A stretch of 64,000 bases of DNA from Streptomyces sp. NBC_01446 (GTDB lineage: Bacteria > Actinomycetota > Actinomycetes > Streptomycetales > Streptomycetaceae), in NCBI RefSeq assembly GCF_026340095.1, contig NZ_JAPEPO010000001.1:1984001-2048000 (forward strand), read 5' to 3'. The notes below the pieces were generated by a model. The model ran no database searches. It had not been told where the DNA came from and saw only the letters and a program-made list of their open reading frames with translations. The first letter of the stretch is position 1. The number at the start of each line of letters is the position of its first letter. The position numbers were made by a program, and so were the translations under genes. Positions 34,116 to 42,641 of this stretch are shown in pieces.

Positions 34116-34228
34116 GAGGACTCCCTGTTCGCGGAATACGATGAGCAGGTAACGTGCGGAATCTGTGTACGGCTTGAAACGTGCGCGTCGCCGGGAACGC
34201 GGCGCGCCCTGATGAAGTGGAGTTCAGG

Positions 34229-34284
34229 CGCCTTGAGTTGGCGCTGAATAAACGTTCAACCGTGGTTCAAGGGGGAAACACCAC
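34229..34284 (+). promoter_or_regulatory. Leader with hairpin and GTTCAA repeats before a LuxR-family gene
   Basis: GCGCC-TTGAGTT-GGCGC can fold at 34229-34245, and GTTCAA occurs twice further on, close to the AGGGGG ribosome site. The 169-nt divergent region with the SDR-like gene is comparatively AT-rich here. These are candidate operator elements. Confidence 0.35.
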
Positions 34285-35268
34285 GTGGACGAAGTCTCGT
34301 CACTGGATCAGCAGACGCTCGGCGTCTACCGCGCGATTCTGTTCCACAAGGAACACGATCCGAAGCGCCTCGCCGCTTTACTCGACTGCACACCGGAGGC
34401 GGTGGAGGCGGCCCTGGACCGGCTGTCCGAACTCTCCCTCCTCGCACCTTCGACGGACTCCCCCGGCCGGCTGCGGGCGGTGAACCCGTCGCTCGGCCTG
34501 AAGGTCCTCCTCCAGCGGGAGCAGAACGAACTGGCCTGGCGCCAGCAGCGCATCGAGCAGAACCGCGCCGCGCTGGCCGCGCTCGCCGCCGAGTACACGG
34601 CGTCCGGCTGGTCGAACACCCTGGACGGCACGGAACACCTCGACAACGTCGACGACATCCGTATCCGTCTGGAGGCGCTCGCCGAGTCCTGCGTGCGCGA
34701 GTCCCTCGCCTTCCATCCGGTCAACGCGCTGACCCAGGAGTCGATCGAGGCCGGCCGCCCCCTCAACGAGCGGGCGCTCGCGCGGGGGGTGCGCTTCCGG
34801 TCGATCTACCTCGACAGCGTCGCCAACGACCGCGTCACCAAGGCGCACGCGCAGTGGATGGCGGAGCGGCACAGCGAGATCCGGACCTCGCCGACGCTGC
34901 CGATGCGGCTGCTCGTCGTCGACAACACCGCGGCGATCGTGGCCGGTCTGCCGGGTCAGGCCCAGCCGTCCGCGCTGCTGTTCAGCAGCCAGCCGGTGGT
35001 CCTCGCGATGCGGGCCCTGTTCGAGGCGTACTGGGAGCACTCCTGCCCCCTCGACCGGCCCGGCGACGCCCTGCCCGGTGGGCTGACCCCGCAGGAGCGC
35101 AAGCTCCTCCAGCTCCTCGCGACGGGTCTCACCGACGAGGCCGTGGCCCGTGCCCTCGGTATCGGGGTGCGCACCGAGCGCCGCATCATGGCCGAGCTGA
35201 TGGAGCGCCTCGGTGCGTCGAGCCGCTTCGAGGCCGGCGTGCAGGCCACGCGCAGGGAGTGGATCTGA
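34285..35268 (+). CDS. TrmB-like/LuxR-type transcriptional regulator
   Basis: A 327-residue regulator with an N-terminal TrmB-like winged helix (LGVYRAILFHKEHDPKRLAALLDCTPEAVEAALDRLSELSLL), a central sensor-like region with a histidine-rich start, and a C-terminal LuxR HTH (GLTPQERKLLQLLATGLTDEAVARALGIGVRTERRIMAELMERLG). This architecture is common for pathway regulators in actinobacterial RiPP and siderophore clusters. The GTG start has AGGGGGAAA 8 nt upstream. It is the best candidate cluster activator. Confidence 0.82.
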   Translation: MDEVSSLDQQTLGVYRAILFHKEHDPKRLAALLDCTPEAVEAALDRLSELSLLAPSTDSPGRLRAVNPSLGLKVLLQREQNELAWRQQRIEQNRAALAALAAEYTASGWSNTLDGTEHLDNVDDIRIRLEALAESCVRESLAFHPVNALTQESIEAGRPLNERALARGVRFRSIYLDSVANDRVTKAHAQWMAERHSEIRTSPTLPMRLLVVDNTAAIVAGLPGQAQPSALLFSSQPVVLAMRALFEAYWEHSCPLDRPGDALPGGLTPQERKLLQLLATGLTDEAVARALGIGVRTERRIMAELMERLGASSRFEAGVQATRREWI

Positions 35269-35293
35269 CGGGGCGTCGTCGTCCGCATCGCAC

Positions 35294-35572
35294 TCACCGC
35301 TGAGGGGTGACGGGCCAGACGAAGTCGTCGGGCGAGGCGGGTATGCCGGGCAGGCCGGGCAGGTTCTGCGGAAGGCTCGGCCACACGAAGTCGAAGGGCC
35401 GGGCCGGCGGGGTCGGCCACACGAAGTCGTCGGCGGAGGAGGGGGCCGCCTTCGGAGCGTCGGCTCCGTGCCCGGTGGCCCCGGAGGGGAGGGCCTGCGC
35501 GGGCACGGCCCACAGGATCCCGCCGAGTACGGCGGCGGCGAGGACGGTACAGCGGGTGGTGGCACGGGACAT
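35294..35572 (-). CDS. Small secreted protein with three DFVWP repeats
   Basis: A 92-residue protein with a Sec signal peptide (MSRATTRCTVLAAAVLGGILWAVPAQA) and a 65-residue mature part. The mature part contains DDFVWPTPPARP, then FDFVWPSLPQ, then DDFVWPVTPQR at the C-terminus, separated by Pro/Gly-rich spacers. No Cys, no known domain. GGAG about 7 nt before the ATG supports the start. It ends 22 nt from the convergent LuxR-family gene. The repeats may bind cell wall, membrane or partner protein; function unknown. Confidence 0.7.
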   Translation of the reverse strand: MSRATTRCTVLAAAVLGGILWAVPAQALPSGATGHGADAPKAAPSSADDFVWPTPPARPFDFVWPSLPQNLPGLPGIPASPDDFVWPVTPQR

Positions 35573-35763
35573 GAGAGGTCTCCATTCGCGAGTACGGTGC
35601 GGCGTACGTTCGATGCGCTGACCTGCGCCGGTCCGGTCCGTCTCGGCCGTTCCGACTGCGTGCCTAGAGATAATCACCGCGCCACCCCCACTGTCCGCAT
35701 CCGGCCACGCCAGGAAGCTGCATGGCAGGGAGTTGCCTGAGGGGCTGGGTCTTCGGGTGGGGC

Positions 35764-36105
35764 CTATCGGCCCTCGGCCCCGGCGTCCGGTCCGGCCGCC
35801 GCGCGGCGGAACTCCGCGTTGATGCGCAGGGCCTCCTCGAGCTGGTCCTCGAGGATGATGATGCGGCAGGCAGCCTCGACGGGGGTGCCCCGGTCGACGA
35901 GCTCGCGGGCACGTGCCGCGATACGCAGCTGGTAGCGGGAGTAGCGGCGGTGTCCGCCGGCCGACCGCAGCGGAGTGATCAGGCGCGCTTCGCCGAGGGC
36001 CCGCAGGAACGCGGGCGTGGTGCCGATCATCTCGGCGGCCCGTCCCATCGTGAAGGCGGGGTGGTCGTCGTCGTCGAGACGGCCGAGCGGTTCTTCTGCT
36101 GTCAT
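35764..36105 (-). CDS. MerR-family transcriptional regulator
   Basis: A 113-residue compact MerR-type protein. The HTH and wing are visible in FTMGRAAEMIGTTPAFLRALGEARLITPLRSAGGHRRYSRYQLRIAARARELVDRG, followed by a short coiled coil (ACRIIILEDQLEEALRINAEFRR). There is no effector domain. The ATG at 36105 is preferred over 36261 because the longer version adds Arg-rich non-conserved sequence. Similar small MerR proteins often sit beside the csp/DEAD-helicase genes in Streptomyces. Confidence 0.8.
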   Translation of the reverse strand: MTAEEPLGRLDDDDHPAFTMGRAAEMIGTTPAFLRALGEARLITPLRSAGGHRRYSRYQLRIAARARELVDRGTPVEAACRIIILEDQLEEALRINAEFRRAAAGPDAGAEGR

Positions 36106-36220
36106 CTCACCTCGTCGAGGGGCACATGGAAGGGCCCCGGCGCCGTCGCGGCCGCCGCGCCCCGGCCAAATTGAACACCATGCGTCCGCGAGGCCACGCC
36201 GCCGCCGGGCCGCGCACACG

Positions 36221-36258
36221 CCGAGGGCCCCGATCGGTTCATCGGTCGGGGCCCTCGG
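36221..36258 (-). terminator. Terminator after the 103-residue cold-shock-linked gene
   Basis: CCGAGGGCCCCGA and its exact complement form a 13-bp stem around a 12-nt loop, 35 nt beyond the stop of the gene at 36293. It probably ends the helicase-CBS-hypothetical transcript. Confidence 0.7.
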
Positions 36259-36292
36259 CACCGCCCGGCCTCGACGGCCGGCGGTGGCGTGT

Positions 36293-36604
36293 CTACGCGG
36301 AGGCCGGCAGGCCCATCAGCGCCGACGCGGCCTGGAGCGGGGTGAGTTCAGCCCCGGCGGAGCCGCTCGCGGAGACCTCGGTACAGGTGAAGCCGAGCGC
36401 GGTCAGTGCCCTGACCACCTCGGCGGAGGTGAAGTCGCGCCGGTCCTGCCGGGTGATGACGGCCCCGACCTGCTTGACGGGGTAGCGGCGCCGCCCGATG
36501 ACCACGGAGTCGCCGGTGACGGGTTCGGGTTTGACGCCCTTCATCGCGTCCAGTACGTCACTGCTGAACAGGTCGAAGGGGAATCTGGCGATGACACAGC
36601 GCAT
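36293..36604 (-). CDS. Conserved Streptomyces protein linked to csp/DEAD genes
   Basis: A 103-residue protein, MRCVIARFPFDLFSSDVLDAMKGVKPEPVTGDSVVIGRRRYPVKQVGAVITRQDRRDFTS, with a beta-rich first half and a helical second half. I recall such proteins encoded beside cold-shock protein and DEAD helicase genes in streptomycetes, but no function is established. It starts 7 nt after the CBS gene stop, so it belongs to the same transcript. No signal or membrane segment. Confidence 0.7.
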   Translation of the reverse strand: MRCVIARFPFDLFSSDVLDAMKGVKPEPVTGDSVVIGRRRYPVKQVGAVITRQDRRDFTSAEVVRALTALGFTCTEVSASGSAGAELTPLQAASALMGLPASA

Positions 36605-36611
36605 GAGGGCC

Positions 36612-36899
36612 TCACAGGGAGAGGGACGGTCCGGAGCTGTGGACGATGTCCCGCAGCTGGGTGCGATCGGTGTAGCGGGCGCTGCCGCGCGCGGCGCTCA
36701 GCTCGGCACGGCTGACCGTACCGGTGCAGCGGCCGTCCTCGTCGCAGAGGAGGAGCTGGCCGGCACGGGAGCTGTCGAGGACGGACAGGGCGACCTCGAC
36801 GGTCATGTCGGCCCAGACGTGAGGTCCCGACGGCCTCAGGGACGCTGCCCCCGAAGGGGGGCGGGCCGTCCTGCGCGGATGTGTCTCGACCAGTGTCAA
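36612..36899 (-). CDS. Small CBS-domain protein
   Basis: A 95-residue protein with one CBS motif: MTVEVALSVLDSSRAGQLLLCDEDGRCTGTVSRAELSAARGS. CBS domains bind adenosyl compounds and usually pair, so it may dimerise. The start is uncertain: TTG at 36899 lies only 4 nt after a perfect AGGAGG (36909-36904), while CTG at 36893 has better spacing. It follows the DEAD helicase by about 55 nt. Confidence 0.65.
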   Translation of the reverse strand: MTLVETHPRRTARPPSGAASLRPSGPHVWADMTVEVALSVLDSSRAGQLLLCDEDGRCTGTVSRAELSAARGSARYTDRTQLRDIVHSSGPSLSL

Positions 36900-36955
36900 A
36901 GTGCCTCCTAGGGGATGGCGGGACGGGGCGGGGCCACGGGCCGTGGCGTGACAGG

Positions 36956-38419
36956 TCAGGATGCCGCGGCGACCGGGGGCGCGGAGTGCCGGAAGGCTCC
37001 CGCGCCCTGCCCCGTGCGCGGCTGGTCGGCGGCGCGCCTCGGGTCGGCGGCGCGCCGGGCCTCGGCGGAATGGCTGCGGCGGCCACGGGTGCTCGCCCCG
37101 CTGCGCCGAGGGCGTTCCATCACCGGCGCGGTGATGACGACCGGCACACCGGACGGCGCCCGCGCCCCGGTGATGCGGCTCAACTCGGCTTCGCCCGCCC
37201 GGACTTGGGCGATCTGCGGGGTGATCCCGGCGTCGCGCATCAGCCGGCTCATGTCGCGGCGCTGGCTGGGCAGGACGAGGGTGACGACACTGCCGGACTC
37301 CCCGGCGCGGGCCGTACGGCCGCCGCGGTGCAGGTAGTCCTTGTGGTCGGCGGGCGGGTCGACGTTGACGACGAGGTCGAGGCTGTCGACGTGGATGCCG
37401 CGGGCGGCGACGTTGGTCGCGACCAGGACGGTGACGTGGCCGCTCTTGAACTGGGCGAGGGTGCGGGTGCGCTGCGGCTGGGACTTGCCCCCGTGCAGGG
37501 CGGCGGCGCGCACACCGACGCCGAGCAGGTCCCGGGTCAGCCGGTCGACCGCGTGCTTGGTGTCGAGGAACATGATGACCCGGCCGTCGCGGGCGGCGAT
37601 CTCGGTCGTGGCCGCGTGCTTGTCGACGGGGTGCACGTGCAGGACGTGGTGTTCCATCGTGGTCACCGCGCCGGCCGACGGGTCGACGGAGTGGACCACG
37701 GGGTCGTGCAGATAGCGGCGCACGAGGAGGTCGACGTTGCGGTCGAGCGTGGCGGAGAACAGCATGCGCTGCCCCTCCGGCCGCATCTGGTCGAGCAGGG
37801 CGGTGACCTGGGGCATGAAGCCCATGTCGGCCATCTGGTCGGCCTCGTCGAGCACCGTCACGGCCACCTCGTCGAGCCGGCAGTCGCCTCGGTCGATGAG
37901 GTCCTTGAGCCGGCCCGGGGTGGCGACGACGATCTCGACGCCGCCGCGCAGCGCTCCGGCCTGACGTCCGATGGACATGCCGCCGACGACGGTGGCCAGG
38001 CGCAGCTTCAGCGACCGCGCGTACGGGGTGAGTGCCTCGGTGACCTGCTGGGCGAGTTCGCGGGTGGGGACGAGGACCAGGGCGAGCGGGCTGCGGGGCT
38101 CGGCGCGCCGCCCGGCGGTACGGGCGAGGAGGGCGAGCCCGAACGCGAGGGTCTTGCCGGACCCGGTACGGCCGCGGCCGAGCACGTCTCGCCCGGCGAG
38201 GGAGTTCGGCAGGGTCGCGGCCTGGATGGGGAACGGCTCGTTCATGCCGAGGCTGGTGAGCATCCGCAGGAGCTCGTCCGGCAGGGCGAGTTCCCCGAAG
38301 GACGCGACCGCGGGGAGGCCCGGCCGAACGGTCTTCGGCAACGCGAACTCCCCGGAAACCACGCTCCGGCTCGTTCGCCCGGCTCGACTCCCTCGACCTG
38401 TCCCATACGTACGTTTCAT
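36956..38419 (-). CDS. DEAD-box ATP-dependent RNA helicase
   Basis: A 487-residue helicase with all motifs: Q motif near FPIQAATLP, motif I GRTGSGKT, PTRELAQQ, GG, TPGRL, motif II DEAD (VLDEADQM), motif III SAT, then VIMFLDTKHAVDRL, ATNVAARGIHVDSLD and HRGGRTARAG. The C-terminal 70 residues are basic, Arg/Ser-rich and probably bind RNA. The start ATG has AGGAAGG about 14 nt upstream. Lying downstream of cspA, it likely unwinds cold-stabilised RNA. The csp terminator precedes it, so it may have its own promoter. Confidence 0.93.
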   Translation of the reverse strand: MKRTYGTGRGSRAGRTSRSVVSGEFALPKTVRPGLPAVASFGELALPDELLRMLTSLGMNEPFPIQAATLPNSLAGRDVLGRGRTGSGKTLAFGLALLARTAGRRAEPRSPLALVLVPTRELAQQVTEALTPYARSLKLRLATVVGGMSIGRQAGALRGGVEIVVATPGRLKDLIDRGDCRLDEVAVTVLDEADQMADMGFMPQVTALLDQMRPEGQRMLFSATLDRNVDLLVRRYLHDPVVHSVDPSAGAVTTMEHHVLHVHPVDKHAATTEIAARDGRVIMFLDTKHAVDRLTRDLLGVGVRAAALHGGKSQPQRTRTLAQFKSGHVTVLVATNVAARGIHVDSLDLVVNVDPPADHKDYLHRGGRTARAGESGSVVTLVLPSQRRDMSRLMRDAGITPQIAQVRAGEAELSRITGARAPSGVPVVITAPVMERPRRSGASTRGRRSHSAEARRAADPRRAADQPRTGQGAGAFRHSAPPVAAAS

Positions 38420-38564
38420 GATCGGCAAAACCTTCCTGGACGCTGCACGAAAATGCACGGCACGCGTCAGGGAATTCCCGCGACATTTGAACAGCGCAGG
38501 GAATCGCAGGAACGAGCCGAATAATTGGATGCCAAAAACATGAACGGCACCCGGAAAAGCAACG

Positions 38565-38600
38565 AGCTGGGGCCCGCACCCCAAGGTGCGGGCCCCAGCT
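38565..38600 (-). terminator. Strong terminator after cspA
   Basis: AGCTGGGGCCCGCACC-CCAA-GGTGCGGGCCCCAGCT, a perfect 16-bp stem with a tetraloop, 24 nt downstream of the cspA stop on the minus strand. Confidence 0.85.
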
Positions 38601-38624
38601 ACGGTCTACGCGTCAGCGACGACG

Positions 38625-38828
38625 TCAGGCGGGAACGATGTTCTCAGCCGTCGGGCCCTTCTGGCCCTGACCGATGTCGAAGTTCACCTTCTGGCCTTCC
38701 TGCAGCTCACGGAAGCCCTGGGCGGCGATGTTCGAGTAGTGGGCGAAGACGTCGGGGCCGCCGCCGTCCTGCTCGATGAAGCCGAAACCCTTTTCCGCGT
38801 TGAACCACTTCACGGTGCCAGCAGCCAT
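38625..38828 (-). CDS. Cold-shock protein, CspA family
   Basis: A 67-residue single cold-shock domain. RNP1 is KGFGFIEQ and RNP2 is DVFAHYSNI, with the usual start [14 protein letters not shown] and end [10 protein letters not shown]. It binds single-stranded RNA/DNA as a chaperone. GGAG precedes the ATG. It is monocistronic, with a long leader and a strong terminator. Confidence 0.95.
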   Translation of the reverse strand: MAAGTVKWFNAEKGFGFIEQDGGGPDVFAHYSNIAAQGFRELQEGQKVNFDIGQGQKGPTAENIVPA

Positions 38829-39112
38829 GTCATATCTCCTTCGGGGCAGTGCCCGGAGCCCGCACTGTGCGAACTCCTGTCGCCGCGATCATCGCCCCGC
38901 CCGGAAAGGACACCGGAAACACAGAAGCGCTCCCGCCGGATCAAATATCCCGGCGGAGGCACTCGAAGTTTTTGGGAACCACAACTGCAACTAAATCCAA
39001 CAGTAGCATGCCGCCCCGAAATCGCCACGGAACTCCAATTTCCTGGCCCCGCCGCCCGGAAAAACTTCAGCCTTCCGCCCTCAATTTCTGCGCTCGCCGG
39101 AACAGATATCAC
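38829..39112 (-). promoter_or_regulatory. Long leader/promoter region of the csp gene
   Basis: 284 nt between the membrane-protein stop (39113) and the csp start without coding sequence. It is clearly more AT-rich than its neighbours (for example around 38985-39005 and 39080-39110). csp genes usually have long structured leaders that sense temperature; this region fits that, although no specific fold was derived. Confidence 0.5.
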
Positions 39113-39580
39113 TCAGTGTCCGGAGGCCGACCGCCGGATCAGGAAGCGTTCGCGCCCCCGGCCGGCCAGGAGGAGCGTCATCGCCACGACGGTCACGACC
39201 TGCGAGATCACCGCGAGGTCCTTCTCCGCGTACCAGAGGGGTTCGTCCATGTTGGGCAGCGGCCCGAATGCGCCGACGTCGACGTAGCGGTAGACGAGCA
39301 GGGCGGCGAGCCCGCCGGCCGCGGTGAGCCAGGCGAAGACGTCACCGAGGGACCGGCGCCAGAACAGGACGAGCACGGCGGCGAGCGCGGCGAGGGCGGC
39401 CTCGATCCTGAAGAGGGAGCCCTGGCCGATCGCGGCGCTGACGGGGTCGTAGCGGGACGCGAGGTCCGCGTGCACATAAGCGTTGACGGCGAGTCCGGCG
39501 GCGGCGAGGATGCGGGCCGCCGCGCGCCATGGCCGGCGCGCGGGGCGGGCGGACGGGGGCTCGGTCGGTTCGTGGGACAT
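39113..39580 (-). CDS. Small integral membrane protein, unknown function
   Basis: A 155-residue protein with four predicted helices near residues 22-40, 55-75, 82-102 and 122-143. The polar loop between helices 3 and 4 (GAFGPLPNMDEPLWYAEKDL) would face one side of the membrane. No family is recognised beyond similarity to actinobacterial hypotheticals. It is encoded 44 nt after the copper protein gene and may be co-transcribed with it. Confidence 0.75.
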   Translation of the reverse strand: MSHEPTEPPSARPARRPWRAAARILAAAGLAVNAYVHADLASRYDPVSAAIGQGSLFRIEAALAALAAVLVLFWRRSLGDVFAWLTAAGGLAALLVYRYVDVGAFGPLPNMDEPLWYAEKDLAVISQVVTVVAMTLLLAGRGRERFLIRRSASGH

Positions 39581-39624
39581 GGCGGGGGCCTCCCGGTGAC
39601 GAGGGCGTGCGGGGTGCGCCGACG

Positions 39625-40050
39625 TCAGCGGACCGTGAGGGTGCCCTTCATGTTCGGGTGGATGGAGCAGATGTAGGAGTACGAGCCCGGCTTGGACGGC
39701 GCGGTGATGGTGGCCGACTTCCCCTGCGCGAGGTTGCCGGTGTCGAAGGACTGGTCGTCGGCGGTCAGCGTGTGCGTGGCCGAGTCCTCGTTCGTGACGG
39801 TGATCTTCGTGCCGGGGCTGACCTCGAACGTGGCCGGGTGGAAGGCGAAGTCCTTGATGGTGACCTTCACTTCGCCCTTACCGCTCTCGGAGGACGAGGG
39901 AGACGCCGAGGCCGGGGCGGAGGCGGAGGCGGGCGGGGTGCTGCTGGAGGGGGTCCCGCCGCCCGAGTCCGAGCATCCGGTGAGGGTGGTGACCAGACAC
40001 AGGGCGGCGACGATCAGGGCCGTGTGCGGTCGGCGGTGGCGCATGGACAT
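39625..40050 (-). CDS. Cupredoxin-like lipoprotein
   Basis: A 141-residue exported blue copper protein. The signal peptide ends in a lipobox (VTTLTGC), a Ser/Pro-rich linker follows, and the cupredoxin fold starts at VKVTIKDFAFHPATFEVSPGTKITVTNEDSATHTLTADD. Copper ligands are His in ATHTL and the C-terminal Cys, His and Met of YICSIHPNMKG. It should be an electron carrier or copper handler on the outer face of the membrane. The membrane protein gene downstream could be its partner. Confidence 0.88.
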   Translation of the reverse strand: MSMRHRRPHTALIVAALCLVTTLTGCSDSGGGTPSSSTPPASASAPASASPSSSESGKGEVKVTIKDFAFHPATFEVSPGTKITVTNEDSATHTLTADDQSFDTGNLAQGKSATITAPSKPGSYSYICSIHPNMKGTLTVR

Positions 40051-40219
40051 CGTGTCTCCAAGTGGTGTGCGGGGCACGCCGATGTCCGGCAGGAGCCCGG
40101 CCCATGCACGGATCCGTCCGTACGACGGTGAACACGGGCACCGCTGAGAGATGTCGGCAGGAGGGGGCCGACGCACGAGCGACAGCGCCTGAACGGCCTA
40201 CACAACGGCCCGCATCCGG

Positions 40220-40635
40220 TCATCCCAGGTCGAGAAGTTCCTCGTGGAAGCCGCCGAAGCCGCGCTCGCGGTCGATCAGGTGGATCTCCAGGATCCAGTG
40301 GCAGGCGCGTCCGGCCCGGTCACGCAGGCGCCGCGCCGTGGACGTGATCGCCTCGTCCACGGCGACGGGCACCGGCTCGGCCCCGCGCTACGCCCGCACC
40401 AGCGCGGAGCTCAGCCGCCCGGGGGCGGCCAGCATGTCGGCCGTGGTCGCGCCCTTGGTGAACAGCCGCCCGAAATTGGCGGGACCTTGTCACCCGACGC
40501 CTTGAGAACCTTCCGGCGCCCGTCGGACCCGGTGGCGGCGTCGAGCACCGTCCCGCAGCCCACCCCGCAGTACGAGCACACGGTCCGCACCTGCGGCCAC
40601 CGTGCGCCCACATTCGTACGGTCGGATGAGACCAC
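40220..40635 (-). pseudogene. Remnant of a molybdopterin oxidoreductase (nitrate reductase/formate dehydrogenase type)
   Basis: The minus strand begins with VRTVCSYCGVGCGTVLD, the N-terminal 4Fe-4S motif of molybdopterin oxidoreductases, and continues to ASGDKVP. The reading frame then shifts: FGRLFTKGATTADMLAAPGRLSSALVRA is recovered in the next frame, a stop follows, and EPVPVAVDEAITSTARRLR continues after it. It then joins an unrelated tail (HWILEIHLIDRERGFGGFHEELLDLG). Hundreds of residues including the catalytic domain are missing. It is a clear decayed gene with an internal deletion. Confidence 0.75.
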
Positions 40636-40759
40636 CCGACCGTACGAAATGCCCGTTACCCCGACGTCAACCCCAAGTGATCACGGGCGGTTACGCCCGC
40701 CACACACCGGCCGGCCGGGGGCTGTGAGGGATGACTGCTCACACGCCGTGAGGTGCGCC

Positions 40760-41182
40760 CTAGAACCAGTCGGACTCGTCTTTCCGGACCACACACAGCG
40801 CCCAGATGACGAAGCCCGAGAACGCGATCAGCACGACCGACCAGATCGGGTAGTAGGGCAGGGAAAGAAAGTTGGCGATGATGACGAGTCCGGCGATGAC
40901 CACACCGCCGACGCGTGCCCACGTCGCGGTCTGGATCAGCCCGAAGCTGATGATCACCGCGAGTACGCCCAGGACGAGGTGGACCCAGCCCCAGCTGGTC
41001 AGGTCGAACTGGAAGACGTAGTTGCGTGTGGTGACGAAGACGTCGTCCTTGGCGATCCCCATGATGCCCCGGCAGATACCGAGCACCCCGACGAGCATGA
41101 GCATGATGCCGGCGAAGATCGTCAGGCCGCCTGCCCACGCCTGCTTCGTCGTGTCGGCCGGCTGCGAGTGTGTCGCGGTCAT
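40760..41182 (-). CDS. DUF7144-like four-helix membrane protein
   Basis: A 140-residue membrane protein with helices near residues 17-38, 64-84, 88-108 and 112-132. Typical segments are WAGGLTIFAGIMLMLVGVLGICRGI, FDLTSWGWVHLVLGVLAV and ATWARVGGVVIAGLVIIANFLSLPYYPIWSVVLIA. Streptomyces usually carry several such proteins; function is unknown. It ends in DESDWF. It lies in a series of small membrane proteins that probably belong to a stress or envelope group. Confidence 0.85.
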   Translation of the reverse strand: MTATHSQPADTTKQAWAGGLTIFAGIMLMLVGVLGICRGIMGIAKDDVFVTTRNYVFQFDLTSWGWVHLVLGVLAVIISFGLIQTATWARVGGVVIAGLVIIANFLSLPYYPIWSVVLIAFSGFVIWALCVVRKDESDWF

Positions 41183-41217
41183 GGTGGTGCCTCGTTTCGT
41201 GTTCGTCCGGCACGCGC

Positions 41218-41697
41218 TCAGCGTCCGGAGCCGGAGGAGCCGGAGGCGGTGTCGGTACCCGGGCCTTCGGCCGGACCGTGGCCGGCCAGCACCAGCTGCT
41301 TCGCCTTGATGAACTCCTCGTCCGTGATGTCGCCGCGCGCGCGGATCTCGGACAGCCTGGCCAGCTCGTCGACGCTGCTGGGCCGGTCCGTGACGCCCGC
41401 GGTCTTCTTGATGTAGCTGTCGAAGGCCTTCTGCTGCTCACGGGCCTGCGCGATCTCCCGGCGGCCCATGTTCTTGCCACGGGCGATCATGTAGACGAAG
41501 ACGCCCAGGAAAGGCAGGAAGACGGTGAGCACCAGCCAGCCGGCCTTCCCCCAGCCGCTCATGCCGTCGTCGCGGAAGATGTCGCCGATGACGCGGAACA
41601 GCAGGACGAACCACATGATCCACAGGAAGAACCAGAGCATGCTCCAGAAGACGCTCATCAGGGGATAGTCGTACGCCAGGTAGGTCTGCGCGTTCAT
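41218..41697 (-). CDS. SHOCT-domain membrane protein
   Basis: A 159-residue protein. Two N-terminal helices (residues 14-38 and 52-72, with the PLDc-N-like WGKAGWLVLTVFLPFLGVFVYMIARG) are followed by a linker and a C-terminal SHOCT motif (SSVDELARLSEIRARGDITDEEFIKAKQLVL). SHOCT is a short oligomerisation domain. It precedes the DUF7144 gene by 35 nt in the same direction and may be in one transcript. Confidence 0.88.
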   Translation of the reverse strand: MNAQTYLAYDYPLMSVFWSMLWFFLWIMWFVLLFRVIGDIFRDDGMSGWGKAGWLVLTVFLPFLGVFVYMIARGKNMGRREIAQAREQQKAFDSYIKKTAGVTDRPSSVDELARLSEIRARGDITDEEFIKAKQLVLAGHGPAEGPGTDTASGSSGSGR

Positions 41698-41809
41698 GTC
41701 TCTTCTCCGTCCCGGGCGCTCGCCCAGCCACCTTTGCCTGCGTCTTCAGCGTGGGCCGACGGGGGCCGGGTGGCCTCACCCGACGGGGGTGAACTCGGCG
41801 GGTGGGGTG

Positions 41810-42472
41810 TCAGGCCGTCGGGGCCTGGCCGGACGAGCCCGTGACGCCCGCCTTCCGAAGCGCGGACCGCCAGGCGAAGGCGACCGCCGCCTCGGCCAGA
41901 CCGAGCAGGACGAGCCACAGGCCGAGCAGCCGGGTCAGGGCCTGCGCCGACTCGGCGGGCAGGGCCAGTACGACGATCCCCGCGACGATGCCGAGCACCG
42001 CGACGCCCACGAGCACGCCGCGGTGCGGCAGGTCCTTGGCGGCGATGGCGGTGTAGAGGGTGAGGACGCCGGACACCAGCCAGACGACGCCGACGATCAG
42101 GGAGAGCGCGGTGATGGTCTGCAGCGGGTTCCGCAGGCACAGCACCCCGGCCAGCAGGAACAGCACGGCGATGAGCAGCCCCGACAGCCGTTCGCCCTGC
42201 TCGTCCCGCGCGAAGACCGCCACGAACCGCAACACCCCCATGACCAGCAGGTACAGGCCGATGAGGACCGCCAGAACGTGCAGTGTCTCCGCCGGCCAGA
42301 CCAGGATCAGGATGCCGGGCACCAGCGTGACGACCGCCGAGCCCAGGATCCAGGTCCATGAGCGGCCCAGTCGTGCCAGTGCGTCGGCGGGATCGTCGAC
42401 CGGCCGGGGGGCCGCCCCGCCGGCGGGGGGTTCCGGTCCGGTGTGCGGCGCCGGACCATGCGGCATGGTCAT
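41810..42472 (-). CDS. HdeD family (DUF308) membrane protein
   Basis: A 220-residue protein with six helices in three DUF308 repeats, starting at WTWILGSAVVTLVPGILILVWPAETLHVLAVLIGLYLLVMG. E. coli HdeD is linked to acid resistance, and actinobacterial versions are often stress-induced. A GAGGAGGAG ribosome site directly precedes the ATG at 42472. It is upstream of the SHOCT and DUF7144 genes. Confidence 0.88.
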   Translation of the reverse strand: MTMPHGPAPHTGPEPPAGGAAPRPVDDPADALARLGRSWTWILGSAVVTLVPGILILVWPAETLHVLAVLIGLYLLVMGVLRFVAVFARDEQGERLSGLLIAVLFLLAGVLCLRNPLQTITALSLIVGVVWLVSGVLTLYTAIAAKDLPHRGVLVGVAVLGIVAGIVVLALPAESAQALTRLLGLWLVLLGLAEAAVAFAWRSALRKAGVTGSSGQAPTA

Positions 42473-42641
42473 GGCTCCTCCTCGCATGATCGAGCGGGGC
42501 GTTCCCGGACCGCTGAAGGGGCCGGCGGTACGCGGGAACCTGACCGCCTCAGCGTCCCGCGCGCCGCAGCCCGCCGGGTCACCCCTGGCGGGTGATCCGT
42601 CGGCGGCGGCGCCGCCAGGGCGAAGGGGTGGAACCGGGGCG

